The notes below the pieces were generated by a model. The model saw only the letters and a list, made by a program, of their open reading frames with translations, made no database searches and was not told the DNA's origin. The position numbers and the translations under genes were made by a program. A stretch of DNA of 64,000 nucleotides from Riptortus pedestris (Eukaryota; Arthropoda; Insecta; Hemiptera; Alydidae). This document shows positions 26,842 through 39,600 of the stretch, one piece after another (the first letter of the stretch is position 1; the number at the start of each line of letters is the position of its first letter). The DNA is taken from the NCBI GenBank assembly GCA_019009955.1, contig CM032232.1, forward strand, positions 135,008,501-135,072,500, in the 5' to 3' direction.

Positions 26842-29238
26842 GTTTTATGTAAAAATACAGTGGAGATAGAGAAATAGAGTAGGAGGGGGGAGAAGGGGAA
26901 TTTAGAAAATTCGAAATATCTCCACTATTATACGTCGGTTCGAAAAATTGTATAGAACCAATCTTAATGGAAATTTAATGTTCTACAAATATTGTCATAT
27001 ACGTTTTGATTATTAACCTAGATATTTGCATTTTTTGCACCCTTTAGTTTTTATCCTTAAGTAAACCTCCACTCCTACATATTAACAATACGCTGTTATT
27101 TTCTGAAACACTATATTTGAAGCTTAAATACCAAATACTGTTCTCCATTGAAATTTTACTTTGTGAGATAAATGCAAATAGGTTGTTTAATGATGTCATC
27201 AATAAGATTTTCCTTCTATACTCGAAAATATTTACTTGATCTAAACCATAACCGATATTTAATTTAACACTAAAGTTCATCTGCTGAAATTGGACTAGGA
27301 ATAAAGGGCGGTTGGGGAGGGGGGGGGGATTCGATGATTCAAAATATATTTGTTTATTATGAGTTAGATCGAAAAATATTATAGAACCAATCTTGTTAAA
27401 CTATTGTTGCCCTACAATTTTTCTTCTCATAATTTTTTGTAGCTTAAATATGAGACGAGTTATTTGCACGATCTTGTTTTCATCTGTCAGTAAACCTTCA
27501 CTTCTATTCATCGAATTTTTACTTGGACAAAAAAAATACATGGGGAGAAGAGATCAATAATGTGTGATAGCAGTACGTGAGAAATCTGCCTAATTTACGC
27601 AGCTCTTGTGCGACGTATTTAATTTCTATTTGTCAGCCTTAAACAACCCCCTCCCCCTTCTACTCAATAATAAACTGATATATCATGAACAACAGAACAA
27701 ACAAAATGCTCAAGAATATGAACAATATTCGCAAACACCAGCCACAAAAGAAAATGAAATAGTCACGAAATGTTAATTTTTCATCTGAAACAAATTCTTA
27801 CATGAGAGGATTGAGAACAAGAACGTGTTTATAAAATTACATGCACTTACAAAAACGCATAAATAGTACAAATTGGAAGAAAATCCAAGACACAATAGAT
27901 ACGAATTATTATTTGCATAACTACATGAAACCCATGTGAATATGCTCAAAGGGATAATATATTCTAGAGACCTGAATATTTCTTGATCGTTACCATACTA
28001 GATATTTAAGCTATTCAATTAAATTTGTTAGTAGTCTAATCGAGCCAGGGAGCGGGATATAGATAGTGTTAGAACATTCAAAATACCTCCGTTATGTTGA
28101 ATAGCTTCGAAAATCAATCTTGGTAATCATTTAATGTCCTAAAATGTATTCTATATACTGTCTTTCTAATTTGAAGGTTAAGTAATTTTTTTGTATTTTT
28201 TGTTCAAGCCTTCAATTAACGTCTATTCTTAAGATTTTCACTTTTCTGACATTATGTATTTCTGCATTACAACATCTCATTCTGCATCTCAGTCACGGGC
28301 TTCTTTTTAAAGGAGACATAGAGAATTTAATTCAAGATGACATCATCAGTTTGCACTTCCAGCACTTGGGAAAACGGCAATTTCAGGGTGACTTTTCCTT
28401 ATAGCTATTGTTTAGAACTTACTGATTGTTGCACTAAACAGGATTCCAGTACGCCGAAGACACACACTTTCTATTCTCTATTTCTCCAGGTGTCCAAATC
28501 CTATTTAACGAAACAAATAGGTGCATACCTTAAATCCATATCTGAAATAGCAGGCACGATGAAAATAATAGATCATGTTTAAACATAAAAATGTTAATGA
28601 CAAAAACAGTGATGTATTATCTTCATTAATAATTTGGTCAACATCACACTTTTTGATACGATGCATAACGGAGATATCTCTTAATTCCGATTTTGGTCAT
28701 TGACGATCGATATAAGCTTTTCATGAAATGTTGAGTGTGGTATATATCACATATCCTCATTGAAAACATAGTTCTTTCATTGATAGCATAGCGTTTATAA
28801 CCTAATATTAACCTAATATTAACCTAATAATTAATCTCATTTTTACATACTCATAATCTTTTAGGTGAGTATATTGTTTGCTGCATGGTTAAATCCTTCA
28901 AATGCAACGAAATAAATAAAGTCAGCCTGACTTCTCAAATGGAATATCATCCATGTTGCCCATCAACGAAATGTTTTGTTATGATGATAGATCCTAAACA
29001 TTCCAATCTACTCGTAGCTCTTGCCAAGGCAGCTCAATCGAATTGCTGTCCGGAGACTAGGCTGTCCAACTGGTGTATTTTAAAATGTCAACTATAATCC
29101 GGCTTGTAATCGAAACACATGAAACTTTTAAGTCCTCACGAGCAAGGGACTTTTAATACCTCTTCTCCTTATTAGCAACTTGTGGGAGTCGTTTTAGTGA
29201 GTCGGCACATTCCAATTATTTACCCTACCTGAACCTTT

Positions 29239-29286
<48 letters not shown>

Positions 29287-32200
29287 CATATATGTGTGTG
29301 TTTGTTTGCTTGTTTTAAAGCTACCGTAATTGCGTATGTATTTCATTCTGTTTTAGTTTTTATGTGTTTTTCATGTATTATTTAAATTCTTTTTAGTAGT
29401 TTTCCTGTAAGAGCGGTATTGAGTTTTGAGTCTATGAATCATTTGGCGAAACGCGCCTAGCTTGTTTTAGGTGGTTCGGTGTGGCGTGTATTGTAGTATC
29501 TGTAGCTATTAGTTCGCTTGAATACAAAAGTCACACCGTAAAAAAAAATACTGAATAATATAAACAATAATCACAAACACAAAAAAGAATATGAAATTGA
29601 CACGAAACGTTAATTTTAACCTGAAACAAATTATTACATGACAGCATTGAGAACAATTACTTATTTATAAAATAACATGCACTATACGCTCTTGCAGGCT
29701 AAACAAACTGTACTCCAACTTTGCCAACCATTCGTACAACTGTAACGTCCCTACGGGTAAAGAATAGAGCATATTTCAGAGAAGCACAAAACATACCTGG
29801 ACATACTCGAGAACATGGAAATGTAGGTACAAAGGACTTCCAAGGGGAATACCATCAACGAAAACCTGTATGCTATCTTAGATGCAATATGTAGGGCACT
29901 GAAAACATTAAAACAAAATAGGAAAAAAAAAAAATAAAAAAATAATAAGGCTTCGTCAGATGAACGGTCATAGTCTCATAACAGGCAGGCGAAATGGCGT
30001 AAAATGTGCGTTCACGTAATGTAGTTAAAAAATAAACTAATAAAAGACAGATATACAAAAAAAAAAAATCTAATAAGAAACAGAAATATTAACTAACAAA
30101 ATATATAAATAAAACAATAATACCAACTTTACGCTACAATATGAAATCAAAAGGCGGACCTTATTGCCTGCAATAGCCCCAGTATATAACGGAAATGGTG
30201 ACAGTAGGGAAACTCTACAGACTTTAATTCGATTATTTCCCGGCTTTCTGCTCTAACTGTCTGGTTTTCGCCCATTTTTTTTTTACACATTTTCAACGGC
30301 TTTCCTGCCACCTTCTTCAGGAGATTTCTTCGATTTCGGGTTATTTTGAACGCGTTGGTTGGTGAAACCCTGGCCGCTGGAGCAGAAAACCGGAAAATAA
30401 TCGAATTATTGACTCCACCCTAGCGATATGGACTAAAGGCTAGAGACAAATACAGAGTGAGATAGAAAAAAAGGATCTTACCCAAACTAAACGTAAACAA
30501 CCACTAGCCGACCAATAGACGACATAAAAACTGGAACATTTATGCAGCTGTTCAATACAACTTTAGACAGGGTAGAAAATTGCCAACTCGATAATCAGCC
30601 AGTAATAACTAGGGCTATCGAACTGAGCATCACGATGAAATGCGTGAGCGAGGCATGTGACATGAAGCATTTTCGGGAAAAATACTTTAAGATGCTTTCC
30701 TGCTTTGACCATGTACGGATTTTTTTCAATGTACTTTTCCGTTTGGAAAACGAAGATATTTTAAAACTAGTTCTTTGTTTTTCCTTGCGACTTTCCCCAT
30801 TTCGACAAAAATGAAAATTGAATTAATCAGAAAATATAATTTTCAAATCGTGTTTGACAATTATGAAATAGGTTTGATTTTGTTTATTCAGAGCCCACAG
30901 TGGCAATACAAGGCCCAATTCTTGTGAAAAAATTTTCTTCATGCACTCGTTATTCAGTTTTGTTGTAAAGAAATAGAAAAATTTAAAAATTAACAAATAT
31001 GGAGTAAAATATGTAAAAATTCCCAAAGTATGTAAGAAATATGTAAATTTAGTCAAATATGTAATAATATGTAAAATTAAATTGGCTTAATTTGATCCCA
31101 ATTGCGTTAAAACATATACTATGAGTTGATATAAGGTGATATCGAAGTCAGTAGCAAATATGTATTTACATAGGAATCCTAGCCCTAGTAATAACGGTCA
31201 CTACCGACAGATTCCAGTACATTCGTGACGGACATTTGGCGGGGTGTGCTCAGCTGGAGTAGTATTTTGGGAGTTCTATCTGGTGCATTTATGTTGTCTC
31301 CATTAATGATGTAAATATATTAACAATTTATATTTAGTTTTGTCCATTCTATTTATTTTGTACATTTGTAAAATTTAGCTGTGTAAAAATTTTAATATTT
31401 ATTTAATTTTGTAGTATTTTACTCTAACATGTTAAAATATAAATCGCCATTGTAGCGGCATGTTTCTATTCAGTTTGTACATTTGTAAAATTTAGCTTTG
31501 AAAAAATTTAATATTTATTTAATTTTGTAAAATTATAGACAAATTTGTTAAAAGATGAATCGCCATTGGCATCTCAAATAAATAATAATAATATTAATGA
31601 TGAGCTTAAGTCATTTATATACGCCATTATAATCGTTGAAAATGATTAAGAAGAACTCAGGATTATTTTGGCAACAACGCCTTCTGTACCAATGAAATTA
31701 TACGTGTATATAGCTTTGTACACATTATTCGTGCCAGCTAAAAATCTTTCGTGTTAGCCATCTTTAAGTGGGATAGTAGAAATAATAATTAGCACATGAT
31801 ATAAATTGAAGTGAACAATACTTTTTTTTAATATTGTGTTTTAAATAAAAAATACTGTAGGTTAATAATTAATATTATTATTATTTATTTATTAACGTCC
31901 ACTATTTGCAACTAAGGCTAATTGGGACGGGTTATCTACAGGTTACCACCCTTTTCTAGCCAGGGTGGGACTAAGGATTTTATTTAATGGTTTCCGTTAC
32001 TAAATAAACTCCTAATGCACCTGGCGGGAATCGAACTCGCCACTCTAGGTTCACCATGTGAGATTAAGGTCGCTTTAACTCACATGGCTAACCTGAGCCC
32101 CTTAAATTAAATACTTAATAGAAATAATTAACTTAATATGTGTAATATGTTCCTCGATTATTTTAATAGTAAAAGGGGATTTATTTATTTTATTTATTCA

Positions 32201-33160
32201 GCTTAACGTTATACTTTGACTACAAAAGTACTAACGTACTATCCCTATCCCCAAAATGCCCCGAAGGTAAACATATAACCCACTGATATGGGAAATGTAT
32301 AAATATACGTACAATGAAGCCTTAAAATGAATACTATCAAATACATTAAAGAATTTCTGAACTAATTGTAAGTCGGAACACTTCAGCGAGTATTTATATT
32401 TCTTACAAGAATCGTTATAGCTTATTTCCCTTTAAGGAAATCAACTACTGAGGTTGTACTCCAGACGGAATTTAAAAAAAAATGTCTTCAAATTTCTATC
32501 GTCCCCACCTAGGAAGATGAAAACTAGGTCCGTTCAAAATGATATCATATTTTTTTTCTTAGATCGTTACGAAACTCGATGTGTAAACGTTCCATATAAA
32601 ACTAAAGATCAAGATTGTTTACTGCTGAAATCGGACCTGGTGGAGGGGAGGTTTGGAGAGTGGTAAAATCAAAAGTCCGTCACGCAGGGGCTGCGTAAAC
32701 TAAGCAGATTTCCCACGTGACGTTTTCCAGTAGATAAATCTGCCCAATAACACCTGTAGTAGTAAGGTATCTCTAAACCTATTGGAGAGAGACGAATAGT
32801 TATGGAAACGGCCGCCAGAGCTCTCGGCGGAAATTACCTAACATAGCCGACTCCTGTCGACGACACACAGAATACAAATGCAAATATCTCGGTTAATATT
32901 CAAGTTACAGAATAAATGTATAGAACAATATTTATAGTAAATTTTATTTGCAATAAGATTGATTCTATACAATTTTTCGATCTAACGTATAGTAACGGAG
33001 ATATTTCGAATTTTCGAAAACCCTCTCCTCTAAACCCCCCCCCCTCCCACTGGTTCGATTTCAGCCGTTAACGAACTTGATCTTTCTTTTTACATAAAAC
33101 GACTAAATATCGAGTTTGGTAACGATCAAACAAAAATTGCGACCGCTAGAGCGGTAACAG

Positions 33161-33204
<44 letters not shown>

Positions 33205-36200
33205 TTTTGAACGGACCTCATTTTCGTCATCTACTAGGTAGGATCGATGGACATTTGAAGAAAAATTTTGAAAATTCCGTCATGAGTACAACCTCAATAG
33301 CTGATTTCCCTTAAGGGAAATCTGCTAAAAAAAAAGTGTTCGTCCTAAGTAGATCTCTTAGAGAACCTTCCCCCCTTGCTAAAGATTGGAAACATTTGGC
33401 ATTCGAGGGCAAACTTAATAAATTAATAATTATATTTGCTTCCTATTAATAATTATACTGCCTTCCTAATGAAAGATTGGTATTTTTGTTGTTTCAGATC
33501 GAGATAGAAGTGGGGGGGAGGCTATGCCCCCCTGGGGGGCGGAGATCGAGGACCTCATACACCTTCCAGGTCCTCTCACTGAAGACGCTGTCCTCAAAGC
33601 CCTCCACGCTAGGTTTATTGACAATCATACATACGTAAGTACTCACTCTTATATATACTATATGCTGAAACAAATCATTTACTCGGGCTAGTAATTTGAT
33701 TACTAAGCTTTTCCTATATTCCCACTTTGCTTAAATTGTCTGTGGCACAAGGCTGGAGTGTACAATAGAATTGTTGTCTGCATACTCATTCTGGACAATG
33801 GTCTACCATTAGCCAGCTTATGACTTCATCTACTGAGTATGTTAGATTCCTAGTACAATATCCTCGGCAAACAACATAAATACTTAGTTGTTCTCCTGAC
33901 TTGCAGTCTTGTATTATTTATTTATTTTAGATACGACTCGTCTTTAAACAAGAGAGGCTATTACAGCGTTGTATGTTACGCGAAATATATGTAAATACAT
34001 TTGTTATATATACTGACAGACTTTTTACTGCAGGAGTGGCCAAGCCAAGTGATCCAGCGGGTCACTTTGGAAACACATTATCGGGGCGTGATGGAGAGGA
34101 TGAAGGATCTAACTACAGAAGGCCCCAACAAAATAGGCGTGTTCTAATTAAATCAATTCTATTGCACCAATATAAAAATAATCAAATATAATTCGATTTC
34201 AGAATAAAATAATATAGTAATAAAAATGTCAGTTAAATGTTTCTAATGTCTTTTCGTAAAATAATAATAATAATAGTTAATGACCACACTTGATGTCTTG
34301 GACTTCTTTGGTACAGCTGGTTTGGCCTGACGTTGACTTATACGGAGGTATACCACTGTTCCCTTCAAGCCGGTAAAACTCAAATGTATTGTCTGTGACG
34401 GCGGGTAGAGGGTCAAAGTGATCCTTTCCTAGCCCAATCGACCTCGCCATAGGCTGGTGTATAGAAAATTAAAAAAAAATATATATTATATAAAAAAAAT
34501 GACGGTTTGTTGATAAAAGTTAAATTTTATTGTACTTCTTTTGAAAAGTAAGATTAATGATAAATATGATTAAATATGCTCATATATAAATGAACTAAAT
34601 TAAACTCAACTGAATTATAAAGATTATTTAAAAATTAACTGTTAGTTACAAATATTTAAAAAAAAAATGATCATTGGAATCAATTAAATGAACTAAATAT
34701 TTTCTAATTAAAAGAAAAAATAAATAAATACACTGAATAAATTTCTTATACGGTCTTGGGCCTTGAATAATTATGCCTTTTTATAAATTAGTAAAAAATG
34801 ATTAATATTAACAGTACAAAAAATGATGATCGTCTTCAGTGTGAGTCGATCCACGTCAATGAAGTAAGACACTCACAGTCAGGGTGAAGACTGACGGATG
34901 AATCAGGTACACTTGATTTCAATGGAATTCCACCATTTTTCTTCCCCTATGACCGTCCTGGAACTGCTCCAGCTCCAATAAGAATATTTATTCCAATTGT
35001 GGAAAAGCCTTGGGCTTGAAGAAGTTCTTGGAACCGGGAGAAGCTGGAGAGTGCAGTCACTTGGCCGCTAGAACAATACACGCTTCACGTACGTCGATTA
35101 TCATCAGCTGGCTGCCGAGCAATTCCGACTACCTCCGACTCACTTTATGCACTATTTAATAAATGAAACACCTATATTATTTATAAATATAAATTTTTAC
35201 ACTAATGGATTGGCCACTACATTCTCTATCCTACCTGTGACAGTCACACTAACAGGTGAGGTACTCCGAACAGTATAGGACGATGGAGAGACACTACATT
35301 AACTTTTATCTCTGGACTGCGGAGCACTATTGTTTCACTAGGCGGAACACGGAACAGCTCATTCGTACTTATCGATTATCGACAATGCCGGTAATGGTAG
35401 GAGAATTTCCGCTATATCATAACTCCGCGGACCACATATAAAATTATTTATCACCGTATTAGATTTATACCCACTATTGACGTTTTTGTTGTGAAAAATT
35501 GAACCAAAATTAATAAATATTGCGTTTACTTATTATTCATAGATACAAACATCGATAATATGATAATGATGCTAAACGCACATTGTAAAGAAATATATAA
35601 AACTAAAAATGAAATATAAATATATTTGAAATGTGTTATATATGTTTTAAATATCTTGTTGAAGTAGAGGTATACTAAAATAATTATCCTGCAGTGCCAG
35701 CTCACAAAATGAAAGCAATTTTTTACTTGAAACTGAGAGTGCTCTGCTATTAACCATATCTGAGCATCAGTGGTCGATGTTTTGTCATCGATGGTTGGGA
35801 ACCTATGTTTTTAACCATCGACGATTATCATTAGATGGTCTGGTCTAAAACTTGATAAGATTAAAGCACATATAATTCAATTCATTTATTTAAATTGAAA
35901 TATATTTATTTCTCTTCACAATAAAATCTTGATTTGAGGTAATTTTAATTTTTTTTCGTGTAAATTCTTTTTTCAAAATAAATAAGTATGTTAATAAAGT
36001 CTTGGCAAATTTCGATGTTTTTAATACATGGACAGTTGTGGCCGATGGTCGTTTTGATGACAAACATCGACAGTAAGCTTTCGATACTCATTCCTACTTG
36101 TAAGGGCACTTCACTGAAAACTGTCAAAATTTTGGGATGCTTACTGCTGGTGACGTTTTCGGGTTTAGTGTTACCAACCAAGAATAACCAATAACCAACT

Positions 36201-36572
36201 TTCTATCCATTTTCCACGGCGGATACACTTAAACAATTAATGGCCTGGTCGAAAGTGGACAATATTAGCCCCAATCATGGATAGAATTCGTTTATCATTA
36301 TTAAGAAACCATTACTGAGGTAGTTTTGCTCCAGAAATATTTTGATTGAATAATGAGCGAATGTTGTTCATTACAAGGCTATAATAAGCCCTATATATTT
36401 AAATTTCTTGTCTATGTACTTTTCCCCTGTGGGATGTAGATGTAGATGGAATGTAGATTTCCCCTGAGGGAAATCAGCTCTTGCGAGCGTAGTCATGATG
36501 CGATTTTCGAACTTTGTCTTCAATAGTCGATCGAGCCTACCTAGGAGATGACGACATTGAGGTCTGTTCAAA

Positions 36573-36631
<59 letters not shown>

Positions 36632-39600
36632 CTTGTCTGTTACCGCTCTAGCGGTCGCAATTTTTGTCTTATCATTACCAAACTTGATATATAAACGTTT
36701 TATGCAAAAAGAAAGATCGAATTCGGTTGAAATCGGACTAGCGGGAGAGGGGAGGGGGGGGGGGGTTAAAGGGGAAGCATTTCGAAAATTCTTAATATCT
36801 CCGTTATTAAGCCCCGGACCAAAAATAGTATAGAACCAATCTTATTGAAAATGTAATGTTCTATAAACGTTGTTATGAACATTTTTTCTTTATCTTGATT
36901 ATTAACCGAGATATTTGCATTTTTTTAGTTTTTGGTTTTGAGTAAACCCCCACTCCTACTCATCTCATTTTAACAATATGCTATTATGTTACGAAGCACT
37001 TTATTAGAAGCCTAAATGCCAAATATGTTTATCATTGAACTTTAACGTTTTTAGATAAATGCAAATACACAACTGGCGTGCGAAATCTGCTTAGTTAAAG
37101 CAGCCCCTGCGTGACAGATTTTTTACAATGAATTTTACAGCTTTCTGGGAATATGGATAGTCTTTGTACTGTTGATTCGTCTGTCAGACTAAATGTTAAG
37201 TGATTACTAGTCAATCCCAATGTGTTTTGTTGTTCAAAACATTATGGTTCATAAATATCATAGTATATTGTGTATAGCGTTTTTTTTGTTATTATAACTT
37301 ATATAATATTAACAATTCCTGTTCCCAAAAGCGGCCCTAGCACAATAAATGTATATATTTAATATCTTTTATTAAGAACAGTCTATTGTATGCCTAAAGA
37401 AGAAACTCAGTATTCATAATTTTTCATGGTTTGCTCTGTTATTTGTGACATTAATGGAGCAATGTTAAAAAAAACAGACATAATTGTGTACACTTCCCCA
37501 ACACTTACAATCCTTTTATCATTGTTTTGATTAAATGATTTATGGCATTTAAACAAATTTACATTTCTCAGAATAATACATTGTTAAAAGAGCAAGTGTT
37601 AAATGTAGTGTAAGTCATTATCAAGTAAAGTTTAACGAGTTCTTAGCTACTGTCTATTTTTTTACATTTATATTTATGTTCTATTATTACATTTATTAAT
37701 GTGATACATTGGAACAGAGATTTTGTATTTCATTTTCAAATGAAATCATTTTAAATAATGTGCAACAAAACACTACTTGTTTTATTTAATAGGTCTACAA
37801 GTAAGTCATGGGCTGTCCACATCAGATTTGGTCAGAAGATATACCTAATGCCCTAGGTCGAAATGTCGTTTTAACTAAATATGTTTGCTTTGTTATTATT
37901 GTCTTATATCCTTCAACAATATTATTACTGTGAGCCAAGAGATATGAAAGTTATTAATTAGTCTTACAACTTCATAGTTTTTAATTGAAAGTCAGACCTT
38001 TGAAACCAATCATAAAATGTCATTAATTTTCAACAGGGGTATGTATGAGATTGTAAATGGTTTTTTGTTTATTAACTTATATTTGTTTTATAATTACTTT
38101 GCATTTGCATTGTGTTGTGAGTTTCAGTGACTGATTATTTATTACGAGCCATATAACTGCAATTATTAATTAATGTGTTTGTTTTTTAACACAGTAATTA
38201 TTTCCTCTTTAATAAAATTGTTGTTTTATCATATTTTTGTATTTGTTGTGTGTGCAGACTAATGTTGGGCCGATTCTGGTATCTGTGAATGGTTACAATG
38301 ACGTAGGGAACCCATTGACCCTTAGTTCGACAAGAAGTGTGCCCCTCAGCCCTAAGCTACTTAGAGTGGTCCAGGAAGCAGTGAGGCACCAGTCAGAAAC
38401 AGGCTATCCTCAAGCTGTTATTCTTTCTGGTAACATTTCATTTTTTATTATTCTCATTATGTGTTCATTCATCATATGTTTTAAATAATCAATTTTCTTA
38501 AGATTATTAGACCCATATTACTTGCTAGATGCTAATTTAAGTATATATTATTATATATTAAAAATATCATTTATATATTCTTCATATTTTATAGCAAGGG
38601 TCTCCAATAATTTTTTTTTTTTTTGGTGCAAACTTTATTGTAACTGCCCTACATGTTTCATTGCTTATTTGCCACCTCTTCAGGGGCTATCCATTTCTTA
38701 AGTGCTCGTTTCCCTTTTATATTCGTTGCGACTGTCCTCACAAAGGTGGTAATTGAGATAATAAAATATGAAGAATATATAAATAATATTGGGTCCAGAA
38801 TAAGAAGTAAAAATATCATGATTTTTCTGCTTACATATAAAACGGAGTAGTGTAATTGAATAATATTATAATAATCAAGTATTATTATATTTTAACACCT
38901 TCTTTGTTATGATGTGCAACTTAAAATAATTTGTGAATATGCGTCCATTTGTGCTACAAGAGAAAAAAAGAGTATGTGAGAGAGTCCAGTATGTGATGAG
39001 AAGGAATGGTTTAGTTAACTAGTTTAAACTAATTAGTCTTAATATTTCCATTATTTATTCCACCTGTTAACAATAAAAGTTAATTATATAATGCATCTAC
39101 CTCTGGAAGACAATTGAATATCTTTAACTCAATGATCCACGAAGGAAACAGCCCTGTCCGTTTACTTGATTGGAAGTTAAGTTACAATATTTTCTCTACC
39201 ATATTTGTTGTGTCATTAGGAAACTAAGGGCATTTGATTAAATTAGCTACACCATTTTAGCAGATTTCCTTTAAGGGGAATCAGCTATTAAGATTGTACT
39301 CAGGGTTATTAAGGCCCAGCTATTAAGAGTGTATGACGGGATTATCAAAAAAAATATTTAAATGTCCATCAATTCTACCCAGGAAATGACAAAAATGAGG
39401 TTCTATTCAAAATTATATATATATGTGTGTGTGTGTGTGCGTGTGCATGTGCGTGTGTGTGTGGGTATGCGTGCGTCTATTAATGCTCTTCTAGTGATAG
39501 CAAATTTTGTCTGATCATTACCAAACTCGATATTTAAACATTTTATATAAAAATCAAGATCAAGTTTGTTAATGGCTGAAATTGAACCCCAGGGAAGGGT

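Noticed and set aside
31990..32101. Possible tRNA gene (clear A and B boxes)
   Set aside because: No acceptor-stem pairing, and the sequence continues into the shared SINE body and AAT tail; it is a SINE head.
35945..36194. Overlapping ORFs on both strands near 36 kb
   Set aside because: No recognisable domain, no splice context, and each is open only as the complement of the other.
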